36,487 nt of DNA from the NCBI GenBank assembly GCA_963575675.1, contig CAUYUA010000215.1, positions 1-36,487 of the forward strand. Reading direction: 5' to 3'. The notes beneath the pieces were generated by a model, which ran no database searches, was not told the DNA's origin, and saw only the letters and a list, made by a program, of their open reading frames with translations. Both the position numbers and the translations under genes were made by a program. The stretch comes from CAUYUA01 sp963575675. Its GTDB lineage: Bacteria; Pseudomonadota; Alphaproteobacteria; Azospirillales; Azospirillaceae. Every line of letters begins with the position of its first letter. Position 1 is the stretch's first letter. Positions 16,945 through 24,666 of the stretch are shown one piece after another.

Positions 16945-17349
16945 ATGATAAACTATGTTGATTTTTCTGTTCTGGTGATTGAAGACCAGCCGTTTGTTCG
17001 TAAGACGGTCGTTCAAATCATCAAGAAGATTGGATTCGAAAAGGTCAACGAGGCTGACAATGGCCTATCTGGAATGGACGTTTGTCAACAAATTAACCCA
17101 GACATTGTTATTTGTGACATTGATATGAAACCAGTGAATGGATTGGAGTTTTTAATAACTTTACGTGCAGACAAAACAATACGCAACCCACGCACGCCGG
17201 TTGTTTTTTTGACGAATTATTCAGATTCGGAGATGGTGCGTAAGGCGATGTCGTTGGGAGTGAATGCCTTTGTTGTTAAGCCGCCTTCAATCGCTGTGCT
17301 TCGAGAGCGCGTTGATCGGTTGTTGGGGCCCGCGCCGACAGGATTATGA
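16945..17349 (+). CDS. Single-domain response regulator (CheY-like)
   Basis: This 134-residue protein is one receiver domain: acidic residues Glu13/Asp14, acceptor Asp58 in VICDIDMKPVNG, the Thr in VVFLTN and the Lys in FVVKPP. The start ATG 16945 has 'aaaggga' upstream. It has no output domain. It follows the large hybrid kinase by 193 bases, with a repeat element between, and may take phosphate from that kinase's HPt domain (inference). Confidence 0.92.
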   Translation: MINYVDFSVLVIEDQPFVRKTVVQIIKKIGFEKVNEADNGLSGMDVCQQINPDIVICDIDMKPVNGLEFLITLRADKTIRNPRTPVVFLTNYSDSEMVRKAMSLGVNAFVVKPPSIAVLRERVDRLLGPAPTGL

Positions 17350-17357
17350 AGTCGTAT

Positions 17358-17426
17358 GTATCCTTCTTCGTTGTCTCGCAGGTGGGCTGTGAAGATTCTT
17401 TTGCGGATAAATACGAAGAAGGATAC
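17358..17426. terminator. Hairpin between convergent response regulator and bamE genes
   Basis: A perfect 14-base inverted repeat, 'gtatccttcttcgt' (17358-17371) and 'acgaagaaggatac' (17413-17426), lies between two convergent genes. The loop is 41 bases and there is no long T-run, so it may be a bidirectional transcription stop or an mRNA-stabilising structure. Confidence 0.45.
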
Positions 17427-17464
17427 TTCTGAGACGAACGACAGTGTTTATAATAAAGGCGTTT

Positions 17465-17959
17465 TCACGTTCCGGGCTGACCTGGGCGGTTGCTTGATTT
17501 CTTTCCGCCAAATCGTCCGACATTTCCAAGAATTTGCTCAAAGAAAGACAAATCGTGGCCTGCTGTCGGGGTTTGACGATCGACTGGGGAAATATCGCGT
17601 GCGTTATCGAGCGTCATTTGTTCAAGTTTGTCGACGACGCCCGCTCTATTGAACGAAATGGCAACAATCTTGTGTTCAACAACGTCGGGTTGGAAGAACG
17701 CTGTTTTTTCAGTTTTCTGACCAATGTAATACCAAACCGTCTCATCGGCGTCTAGAGTGCTTTTGGCTGAGGGCGAGCCGAGGACGCTTGCGACGTCTTC
17801 TCGGCGGCTGACGCCTTCTCTTACTTCAGAGATACGTTCTTCTTCCAGTAGATTGCCGCGCAAGGCCACTTGGGGTGCGCAAGCGACAACGCCCAACAGT
17901 AGCGCAAGCAAACAAGGGATAGTAAATGGTTTGATGGGGGGCGATTGGGCTATCATCAT
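17465..17959 (-). CDS. bamE: BamE/OmlA (SmpA) family outer membrane lipoprotein
   Basis: The 164-residue protein has a lipoprotein signal peptide with lipobox VVACA, acylated Cys27. Residues about 40-115 form the SmpA/OmlA fold: 'ISEVREGVSRREDVASVLGS' followed by DETVWYYIGQK and ISFNRAGVVDKLE. In the family this lipoprotein is part of the BAM complex that inserts beta-barrel proteins into the outer membrane. A tail rich in Gly, Asn and Pro (about 140-164) is extra. The start may be either of two adjacent ATG codons. It converges with the response regulator gene. Confidence 0.85.
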   Translation of the reverse strand: MMIAQSPPIKPFTIPCLLALLLGVVACAPQVALRGNLLEEERISEVREGVSRREDVASVLGSPSAKSTLDADETVWYYIGQKTEKTAFFQPDVVEHKIVAISFNRAGVVDKLEQMTLDNARDISPVDRQTPTAGHDLSFFEQILGNVGRFGGKKSSNRPGQPGT

Positions 17960-18104
17960 AGTTTATGTCGATTTCGCGCTCTGGGGAGGATAGTGCTGAT
18001 AGGTTCGCACTGACGAGGCAAGTCTGTCAATCTTCTTGTCCGGGTAAAACAGGGCGTCGGAATGTATTTGTTTTTGTGTTCTGTCATTGTCTGTTCGGAC
18101 AGAG

Positions 18105-18599
18105 TTATGTTATGGCGTTGATCTCGTCATTTGTGAGGGTTCCCGGCACAATGGTGAGGGGAATGCGTAACTTGGTGACGCCGTGGCCGGTGAGGTAAGA
18201 AATCAAAGGCCCAGGGCCTTCCGGGTTTGGGCTTGCAGCGAGAACCAGAATGGAGATCGTGGGGTCCTCGTTAAGTAAGCGTATTAATTCTTCGCGACGG
18301 TTTCCTTCGCGGATGTAGAAGATTGGAAGCGATGACGTTAGTTCTTTAACCTTTCCTGCGTGGCGCATCAGAGTTTCTTCTGCTTCACTGCGTTGTTGAT
18401 CGCGCATTAAATTTTCAATGGCGCCCCAATGTTGTAATTCTCCGGGTTCGATGACGTATAGCATCGCCACTCGACCGCCGGAGCGACGTGCGCGACAACA
18501 GGCGTAATAGATCGCCACATTGAGTTCGATGGTTTCATCCACCACCACCAAAAAGACGCGCGACGTTGTGGGTGAGGATGGAGAGGAGGGGGTGGTCAT
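18105..18599 (-). CDS. Universal stress protein (UspA family)
   Basis: This 164-residue protein has a single Usp alpha/beta fold: a first strand VFLVVVDET, a helix with ACCRARRSGG, strand VAMLYVIEP, a helical middle part, then IREGNRREEL, ISILVLAAS and IPLTIVPG. The usual nucleotide-binding G-2x-G-9x-G(S/T) motif near the end is only partly kept (GPGPLISYLTGHG), so ATP binding is uncertain. The first 12 residues are Ser/Thr/Pro-rich. It is cytoplasmic; the specific stress or partner cannot be told from sequence. It lies 145 bases upstream of bamE on the same strand. Confidence 0.85.
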   Translation of the reverse strand: MTTPSSPSSPTTSRVFLVVVDETIELNVAIYYACCRARRSGGRVAMLYVIEPGELQHWGAIENLMRDQQRSEAEETLMRHAGKVKELTSSLPIFYIREGNRREELIRLLNEDPTISILVLAASPNPEGPGPLISYLTGHGVTKLRIPLTIVPGTLTNDEINAIT

Positions 18600-18713
18600 G
18601 GGGCGAATCCGAGTGGTCGGTTTTGTTCAAAAAAGTTGTCGTGAGTAGGGAAAGTAAACTCTGTCCAATTGAAGACCCGAAAGAAACCCCGAAAGAATCG
18701 GGGCTCCGCCCTC

Positions 18714-18770
18714 GACCCGCCAAAGGCCGGGAGGCCTTTGGAAACCATGACTTGGAGTTTGTGACGACCG
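18714..18770 (+). repeat. Repeat family B, copy 1
   Basis: The segment has 'gacccgccaaaggccgggag', then 'gcctttggaaaccatgactt' and 'ggagtttgtgacgaccgaa'. It is nearly identical, in inverted orientation, to 36430-36486. The 'ccaaaggccgggaggcctttgg' part is itself a strong hairpin. It lies between the usp and TIGR02186 genes on no visible ORF. Confidence 0.8.
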
Positions 18771-18876
18771 AATGAGAGTGGGCCGTTTCAATTCGGGAAG
18801 GCCGCATGATTCTCGGATTCTCAACCGAACAGAGTATAAACTAGAATTGGCTTATTGATGTTATGAAGGCGGGTTT

Positions 18877-19779
18877 TCAGGGGCGACCGAAGAGGGCGCT
18901 GGCTAGCCAGCCCATGATTACAGCTCCGGCTATGGCTGCGAGGCCATAGCCAAAAGGTCGGCGTTGCGCGAAGTCGTAGATTTCAAAACTTAACCCGACC
19001 TTTCCGACGACCAATGGCGTGGTTTGTGCGGTCATAACGTCTCCGCCGCGAATCAGGAAGACGCTAACGGTATAGTGCCCAATGGGGACGTTGGCGGGAA
19101 AGCTGATGTTGGTGCGGAATAGGCGGTCGCCTAGAAAACTGACTTGGCCGAGTTTTGTTCCATAAAGTCCTTGGCGTTGTTTGCCGCGAATCAGAGAGCG
19201 GCGGAATTCCGCCACTTGATTGGGAGAGGTTGGTTCGGTGGGGGTGAGAGCAAGATGTTCCAGGCCGATTTGGTGGCGTGCGAGGACCGAGGAATTGACG
19301 ATTGCATCCAATGGCCTGTTTGTGGCGACGGCGTAGAATCCTGGAACGGACTTGAAACGCACACTGTCTTGGTTGATCCAAATTCCGGCGACTCTGTCTT
19401 TGCGGCGAACTGTAACCGCCGTGCGGGGACCTGTGACGACCACAGCGATGTCGCCTGGACCTTCAACCACTCCGAATAAGACCACTTCGGTTCCGGTGAA
19501 GCTGGTGTTGATGGCCACAAGGTGGTTGGAGAGATCGGCGACTAAGGATTGAGAGCCGATCGCTTCTAGATTGAAGAGCGATAGACTGAAGAATAAAACA
19601 CAGCAACCAATCAGCCCGGCGGCGGCGCATGCCGCTATTCCTCCGAGGACTTGCTTTAAGAGAAGCTCGACGCGCGTCACCGGAGCATTTTTTGTTTTTC
19701 CGGAAGACGGATTCGCTTCGCTGTGTTTGGTGGAGACTTCAGGCGCCGGGGCGATTGTGCTTTTCTTTGAATCGAACAT
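18877..19779 (-). CDS. TIGR02186 family membrane-anchored protein
   Basis: The 300-residue protein has an N-terminal cytoplasmic tail rich in Lys/Ser/Pro, a membrane helix (about 38-62), a periplasmic beta-rich domain (about 70-265) with the phrases FTGTEVVLFG, IAVVVTGP, FRTNISFPANVPIGHY and VSVFLIRGG, and a second membrane helix at 275-297. This matches the alphaproteobacterial family TIGR02186 as I remember it. In other genomes the gene is normally next to a TauE/SafE permease; here that permease is at 26411-27325, 6.6 kb away and on the other strand. The function of the family is unknown, but the pairing suggests a helper of sulfite/organosulfur export (inference). Confidence 0.82.
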   Translation of the reverse strand: MFDSKKSTIAPAPEVSTKHSEANPSSGKTKNAPVTRVELLLKQVLGGIAACAAAGLIGCCVLFFSLSLFNLEAIGSQSLVADLSNHLVAINTSFTGTEVVLFGVVEGPGDIAVVVTGPRTAVTVRRKDRVAGIWINQDSVRFKSVPGFYAVATNRPLDAIVNSSVLARHQIGLEHLALTPTEPTSPNQVAEFRRSLIRGKQRQGLYGTKLGQVSFLGDRLFRTNISFPANVPIGHYTVSVFLIRGGDVMTAQTTPLVVGKVGLSFEIYDFAQRRPFGYGLAAIAGAVIMGWLASALFGRP

Positions 19780-19876
19780 TTGCTTGCGTTACATAAACAA
19801 CACAGGCCCAGGAGCGCAATCTCTAGACCTGCATTGTTTTCATTCGAACTTTGAGAAGCTTTGAGTCCGCAAAAAA

Positions 19877-20122
19877 TTATGATTCGATGAGTTCGATTCG
19901 ATAATCTTCAATGACGGTGTTGGCCAAGAGCTGTGCGCACATGGAGTCGAGCGTTTTACGAGCGTCGGCGGGATGGGCGTCTTTTAAGGAGAGTTCGATC
20001 ATCTTGCCTTGGCGGGCGTCTTCCACCTGATCAAAGCCGAGCGATTGCAGAGCGTGGGCGATTGCTTTGCCTTGCGGGTCGAGCACGCCGCGTTTGAGCG
20101 TGACATAAACCTTGGCCTTCAT
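19877..20122 (-). CDS. purS: Phosphoribosylformylglycinamidine synthase subunit PurS
   Basis: The 81-residue product (MKAKVYVTLKRGVLDPQGKA...) is a typical PurS, the small dimeric subunit that joins PurL and PurQ in the fourth step of purine synthesis. The second ATG (20122) is chosen because 'ggaagg' lies 9 bases upstream and family members start there; an ATG two codons earlier (20128) is too close to that site. It follows purC by 60-odd bases on the same strand. In most alphaproteobacteria purQ follows purS, but here the next gene is TIGR02186. Confidence 0.95.
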   Translation of the reverse strand: MKAKVYVTLKRGVLDPQGKAIAHALQSLGFDQVEDARQGKMIELSLKDAHPADARKTLDSMCAQLLANTVIEDYRIELIES

Positions 20123-20185
20123 CGGCATTGTCCTTCCGTCGGGAATCGGTTTGTGAGGGAGTCGAAACGGTGCGCCGCAGGGCGC

Positions 20186-21001
20186 TCAACGTCCGGTTCC
20201 GGCTCCATCGTTGGCGGCGGCGTCACCGGTGATGGAGGTTACGGTTCCTCCCGTAGAGGGGCTTCCGCCGCCGGTTCCTTCCGGAAGAATGCCGAGTCTG
20301 CGGGCGACCTCTTGATAGGCTTCCTCAACTTTGCCCAGGTCTTGCCGGAAACGGTCTTTATCGAGTTTTTCGTTGGTGCGGGCGTCCCATAAGCGGCAGT
20401 TGTCGGGGCTGATTTCATCTGCGAGGACGATTCGCATTTCATCGCCTTCCCACAGACGTCCGAACTCCAGTTTGAAGTCGATCAACCGCAATCCGATTCC
20501 GAGGAAGAGGCCGTTGAGGTAGTCGTTGACGCGCAAAGACAAGGACATCATATCGTCGATGTCTTGAGGCGCCGCCCATCCGAAAGCGGTGATGTGTTCT
20601 TCGGAGACCATGGGGTCGCCGAGTTCATCGGATTTATAGTAATACTCGACGATGGAGCGGGGGAGAGGGGTTCCTTCGGCGATTCCGAATCGTTTGCTGA
20701 GAGAGCCGGCGGCGACGTTGCGCACAACGACTTCGATGGGAATGATTTCGACTTCTCGAACCAGTTGCTCGCGCATGTTCAAGCGACGCAGAAAATGCGT
20801 CGGCACGCCGATTTCTCCCAATCGGGTCATAAGGTATTCGGAAATGCGGTTGTTGAGCACGCCTTTTCCGGTGATGGTTCCGCGCTTCTGATTGTTGAAG
20901 GCGGTGGCGTCGTCTTTAAAATACTGAACGAGGGTGCCTGGTTCCGGTCCTTCGAAAAGAACCTTGGCCTTGCCTTCGTAGATCCGCCGGCGTCGTGTCA
21001 T
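20186..21001 (-). CDS. purC: Phosphoribosylaminoimidazole-succinocarboxamide synthase (SAICAR synthetase)
   Basis: The 271-residue protein has the PurC signatures RRRRIYEGKAKVLFEG, FKDDATAFNNQK, LMTRLGEIGVPTHF, EVVVRNVAAGSLSKRFG and the GDEMRIVLADEISPDNCRLWD segment. It joins aspartate to CAIR with ATP in purine synthesis. The ATG at 21001 is preferred over one at 21073 because the family begins at this point. The last about 28 residues form a Gly/Thr/Ser-rich tail beyond the usual 237-254-residue length. It is the first gene of a purC-purS unit. Confidence 0.96.
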   Translation of the reverse strand: MTRRRRIYEGKAKVLFEGPEPGTLVQYFKDDATAFNNQKRGTITGKGVLNNRISEYLMTRLGEIGVPTHFLRRLNMREQLVREVEIIPIEVVVRNVAAGSLSKRFGIAEGTPLPRSIVEYYYKSDELGDPMVSEEHITAFGWAAPQDIDDMMSLSLRVNDYLNGLFLGIGLRLIDFKLEFGRLWEGDEMRIVLADEISPDNCRLWDARTNEKLDKDRFRQDLGKVEEAYQEVARRLGILPEGTGGGSPSTGGTVTSITGDAAANDGAGTGR

Positions 21002-21547
21002 GATCTCTGTCCGAAGTGGCGCGGAGCGGCGGAAAAGGCGCCGTCCTTCAAATTGTTGATTCCCATATACCAAGAGAATCGACGCGAGACAATATTGAAC
21101 GCCATGGCGTTTTGCGGAAGAGGAGGAATTGGGGGGAGTGAGCGTTGTTTTGGAGTGGATGTTTTCTTCGAACAGGCTCCGAGATTTTACGCCGCCGGAG
21201 ACGATGTCATAAAGTTAATGGGCTCCGATCGACAAAAACATCCGTCGCTTTAAGTTTCAACAAGTTCCAAACCATGTTTTCTAAGGATTTTTGGTTCTCG
21301 GCGGGGCCGGGGCGGAGCCTTGGCCTGAAAAATCATTGGCTCTTAATTTGATGACATTGTCGCAGGGAGGCGTTTTACCGAGCTTTTGCTCCAACGTCAT
21401 CGAATTAAAGGGCCAAAGGCTTTGCGGACGAGGGGTTTGCCTTGGTTCAAGCGGTGTTTTGGGACGCCGTGATTTGGAGATTCTAAAAAATTAAGAAAGG
21501 GCGATTTGTTTCAAATTCTGTGTGGGCGTCCCGTTTCACGAATATTC
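21002..21547. other. Intergenic region with diverged inverted repeat
   Basis: No convincing gene is seen. It contains a G/C-rich stretch near 21297-21330 and an imperfect inverted repeat: 'ggctcttaatttgatgac' near 21339-21356 against 'gtcatcgaattaaagggcc' near 21397-21415. Further right, 'aggctttgcggacgagg' resembles fragments seen in family B-like sequence. The purC promoter should be at the left end. An ORF across 20564-21253 is the antisense shadow of purC. Confidence 0.4.
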
Positions 21548-22312
21548 CTATTTCATGAGGATTTCCCATGAGGCTTGGTCTGGGGGGCCGGCGGCGAAGC
21601 GCAAAAATGGGCGGCGCGGCGGATGGGCGGCGCGACTCGGCAAGGCGATCAGCGCGCTGGAGGATGTGCCGAATCCGGAGGAAGTGGAAAAACACATGGC
21701 GTGTTGTGGAGCGCGCTGTTGTGCGGTGAGGTCGCCGTCGCGATCAGCGAGCTGTGTGGTCCACTCGTTCCAGATGTCGTGATCGGGGTCTGGTGGAGTC
21801 GCGGCGGCGAAGCGTGGGCGATAGATGCGGATGCGCGTGTCTGTCGAGTCGTTTAGGTCGAAGGCGGTAATCATGGAAAGACCCTCGGCCAAAGGAATCG
21901 CTTCGATCGGGAGGGTGTCGTTGCGACAGCACAGCAGCCACGAGGCCTGGTCGTCACAAATCAGCAAGTTAAAAGGACGATAGGCGCGCGGATTTAGGTG
22001 TGTCAGCGCGCGGGCGGCCTCTGTGGCGTCGGCGTGGTCGAGGGCCTCCAGCGTCAGCTCTCCGCGCGAGCGGCGGCCTTCCGCCGGTCCCAGGGAGCCG
22101 TGACGATTTAGAAGCGCGGCGACGACGCCGTCGTCGTTCAAGCCGAGCCATGAGCCTTCGGCCAGAAGGTCTTGGCCGGCGAATATTTGGGGACGATCCG
22201 TCCAGTGGCGTCCGGGTGGTCGCCAGGGGCGATTCGCCATTTCATCGCGGTTGGCGCCCACGATGACCGGCCAAGAGTGACCGGGGCGTCGAAGGATCAC
22301 GACGCTGCACAT
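21548..22312 (-). CDS. NRDE (TANGO2-like) family protein
   Basis: The 254-residue protein begins MCSVVILRRPG with Cys2, followed by the name-giving NRDE (21-24) in GANRDEMANRPWRPPG and the GSWLGLNDDGVVAALLNR segment. These define the NRDE/TANGO2 family, whose fold resembles Ntn hydrolases and in which Cys2 would become the N-terminal residue. The biochemical role is not established; links to heme or lipid handling have been proposed for eukaryotic relatives. Start ATG 22312 has 'gagagga' upstream. The C-terminal third is rich in Ala, Pro and Ser. It is divergent from the DUF1476 gene. Confidence 0.9.
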   Translation of the reverse strand: MCSVVILRRPGHSWPVIVGANRDEMANRPWRPPGRHWTDRPQIFAGQDLLAEGSWLGLNDDGVVAALLNRHGSLGPAEGRRSRGELTLEALDHADATEAARALTHLNPRAYRPFNLLICDDQASWLLCCRNDTLPIEAIPLAEGLSMITAFDLNDSTDTRIRIYRPRFAAATPPDPDHDIWNEWTTQLADRDGDLTAQQRAPQHAMCFSTSSGFGTSSSALIALPSRAAHPPRRPFLRFAAGPPDQASWEILMK

Positions 22313-22623
22313 TATGATTTCCTCTCTTTTCTGTTTTTTCCTTCTTCGCGCATCCAGGAAGCGATGACGAGTCCCTACTTGCCCGCTATATACAATATGG
22401 ATAACAACAGACGTCAGGAGAGGCGCCGTTCGAATCGGGCAGTCCGAATGGGTGGGAGCGGCGGATGCTTTCTTTTATGTAAGAGTGTTGCTTGACGGAT
22501 GTTCGTCAGGCGAGGCTTTCTTTGTTATGGATGTAACGGATTACTTGTCACTGTGCTCCATTTTCCGATTCTTTCAACTCATCCGATCGGCGGAAACTCG
22601 ATCGAACTAGGGACCAGGTTATC
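22313..22623. other. Divergent intergenic region NRDE / zeta subunit
   Basis: No gene is seen. Promoters for the NRDE gene (leftwards) and the zeta/DUF1476 gene (rightwards) should be here. A 'tgacggatgttcgtca' near-palindrome at about 22494-22510 could be an operator, but no -35/-10 pair with normal spacing was found. Confidence 0.3.
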
Positions 22624-22953
22624 ATGAGCAGCGTCAATTCCTTTGAAGAGCGTCAAAAGGCGTTCGAAAACAAGTACAAGCATGATCAGGATATGCTGTT
22701 TCGCATCCTTAGCCGTCGGGCGAGGCTGACCGGACTCTGGGCTGCCGAGCACCTTGGCTTGAAGGGCGCCGAGGCGAATTCTTATGCTTTACAGGTGGTC
22801 GATGTCGATCTCGATGAGCCGGGGCACATGGATATGGTTCGCAAAATCAAAGGCGATTTCGAGCTTAAGAACATCGAAATCAGCGAGCATCGCATTGAAC
22901 GCGAGATGGAGCGTTTGTTGAATGTCGCCAGAGAGCAAGTGACAACCGAGTAA
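22624..22953 (+). CDS. DUF1476 protein, F1-ATPase inhibitor zeta subunit
   Basis: This 109-residue, all-helical, charged protein begins MSSVNSFEERQKAFENKYKH and contains RRARLTGLWAAEHLGLKG and a KIKGDF segment. That is the pattern of DUF1476, known in Paracoccus and relatives as the zeta subunit that blocks ATP hydrolysis by the F1-ATPase through its N-terminal helix. The N-terminal inhibitory region (about 1-20) is present. The start ATG is preceded by 'gaccagg'. It stands alone. The strong family tie to alphaproteobacteria supports the taxonomic placement. Confidence 0.92.
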   Translation: MSSVNSFEERQKAFENKYKHDQDMLFRILSRRARLTGLWAAEHLGLKGAEANSYALQVVDVDLDEPGHMDMVRKIKGDFELKNIEISEHRIEREMERLLNVAREQVTTE

Positions 22954-23103
22954 TGTGTGTTTGTGCGTTGCGCGCGGACGATTCGCGAGAGAGCGATTCG
23001 CAGGAAGACGACGCGCGGAGCGCTCGAGTCGGGAAGACGGCGGCGTTTTTGCGCCGAAAATTTTATGACGGCGGCGCGTCAGACGATGTTGCGTCATAAA
23101 ACC

Positions 23104-23210
23104 AAACGGGTCCAGGGTCTGCGTTCCTGGCCGCGAGAGGTTGCAAAAGGGAGCCGTCGCGTCCCCTTTGCAACCTCTCGCGGCCAGGAACGCAGACCCT
23201 GGACCCGTTT
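23104..23210. repeat. Repeat family A as a near-perfect 107-bp palindrome
   Basis: Arms 23104-23147 and 23167-23210 are perfectly complementary over 44 bases (the left starts 'aaacgggtccagggtctgcg'), separated by 19 bases. The core is the 'gtccaggg...cctgg' of family A, extended by 'ccgcgagaggttgcaaa'. It can form a long cruciform or an mRNA hairpin between the zeta gene and the convergent lipoprotein gene, and could end transcription from both sides. Confidence 0.9.
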
Positions 23211-23238
23211 AACTTTATTTTCAGGAGTTTTACGGTTT

Positions 23239-23910
23239 TCAGGAGTTTGATGGCGGCGCAAAGGGCCGTGAGTCTCCATGCGTCCGGTGCCGTATCGAGA
23301 CGCGATATCCCGTGACATGTGGTCGCACCGCCAGAACGTGCGCGCCAGCGTGGCAGCCGCTGACCAGCCAGCGAAAACCGTCAACCGGGAAGCGCAGCCC
23401 TTCGGGGGGTGGAAGAAATGCGCCACTGTCGGATAGCCGATCGATCAGCGTAGAGAAGGCGGTCGTAGACAATCGGAGTCGTTCTCCGTTTTGCCGCCAT
23501 GGGGGAAGAGACTGATCGGAGGAGGGAAGCGGCGACAAAAGGCGCAAGACCACCTCGGCGCCGATTTGCGGTGGTTTTTCTCCGAAAATTCCGAAGCGTT
23601 CGCCGAAATCAGCCGTTTCTTCGTCGGTCAACGTAGGGGGAGCGGAGTCGGCGATGATGTCGTAACTGACGATGCGATCATCGTCCGCCGAACGAAAAAC
23701 AAGACGAAAATGATCCGGATGACTAGGGAAGCATTTCGCCTGAAGATCGTCGCCGTTTAAAAACTCCTCCAGAGTCAGCTCGTCCGGATTGGGCGGGCGT
23801 AGTTCGGAAGGCGCAAGTGCGCATGCTCCGAATGTCAGAACGACGCCGGTCGTCAATATTCGCCGAAGATGACGTCGGCGAAGGCTGAGGAAGAAAAATT
23901 GCGTGCGCAT
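23239..23910 (-). CDS. Predicted lipoprotein of unknown function
   Basis: I do not recognise a family. The 223-residue product has a positively charged N terminus (RRRHLRR), a hydrophobic stretch and lipobox TFGAC, giving acylated Cys30, so it is probably attached to a membrane facing the periplasm. The rest is a compact mixed domain with two further Cys (about 60 and 190). Codon use with G/C at third positions agrees with neighbouring genes, supporting a real gene. A direct repeat 'ttcaggagttt' lies at its 3' end (23219-23246). Confidence 0.65.
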   Translation of the reverse strand: MRTQFFFLSLRRRHLRRILTTGVVLTFGACALAPSELRPPNPDELTLEEFLNGDDLQAKCFPSHPDHFRLVFRSADDDRIVSYDIIADSAPPTLTDEETADFGERFGIFGEKPPQIGAEVVLRLLSPLPSSDQSLPPWRQNGERLRLSTTAFSTLIDRLSDSGAFLPPPEGLRFPVDGFRWLVSGCHAGAHVLAVRPHVTGYRVSIRHRTHGDSRPFAPPSNS

Positions 23911-24666
23911 ACCCTCAGATATGACACGAGTTTTTCATGGTGGGAAGCCTTTGTGGTTGTTGAGGACGGGGCTAAATCTGTCTGGTTCGGCGCCTGTGGC
24001 GAAATGAGCGCGCTTTTGTTGGAGAGCGCAAGAAAACGCAAAGGATAAGGCCGGGATTTCGCCTCAAGTTCCGCCAAAGGTTGTAACGAAAGGAAGAAAT
24101 ATCGATTCGCAGAGAATTTCAAGGTGACGTTTCTCGACGGGGTTCGCAGACGGCCATGTCGCAAGGGCGCCACAGCTTCGTGCGGTTGCGAGTCAATGAC
24201 GATGACTGCGTATTGATCGACCGGGCAAAATCCATCTAAACTCTGATTGTTGCGATCCTATGGTTCTTGAGCTTTGAGCAGTATCATGATCTTGTGTTCT
24301 TTCGCCCTGACGGAGACCTCCCGGAATGGTTGCGAAAAGCGCAAGATCAAGTGGAATGCAGAGAATTTGGGAGCGTTTTCATTACTCCGATCGCGTCGCA
24401 ACGACATGTTGCAAGGATGTGTTGAGGTTCAAAAAAAGCGGGCTTCCAGAACCGTCGCGGGCAAACCAAGCTTGTGGAGAGTGAAGAATGGGGGCAAGTG
24501 AGGGAGGAAGGATTTGACGTTTATGATGAACGCCGACGTATTTTGCTTTCGTTCCTCTCGGCGCTTGGCGATGCGTATCGGCGGCGGCGTGGATGGTTTA
24601 TGCGCCCAACACGAAAAAACGGCGGCGCAAACAGGGAGAGCGCCTCAAAAAAGGAGTGTGGTCAAG
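23911..24666. other. Long intergenic region without convincing genes
   Basis: About 750 bases between the divergent lipoprotein and DD-carboxypeptidase genes. The open frames present (such as 23853-24173 minus and 24274-24501 plus) lack a good start site and family resemblance. An extended open frame runs upstream from the carboxypeptidase to 24514 but reads as non-conserved sequence. No tRNA or clear promoter was recognised. It is a place where a small RNA could hide. Confidence 0.35.

Noticed and set aside
20564..21253. Open frame of 229 codons antisense to purC
   Set aside because: It lies mostly opposite the well-supported purC gene and shows no recognisable domain.
23853..24173. Minus-strand ORF of 106 codons upstream of the lipoprotein gene
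   Set aside because: It overlaps the lipoprotein start in another frame, has no good ribosome binding site and no recognisable pattern.
24514..24666. N-terminal extension of the carboxypeptidase up to ATG 24514
   Set aside because: It would place about 80 unrelated residues before the signal peptide, which is incompatible with export; a later start with a ribosome binding site exists.
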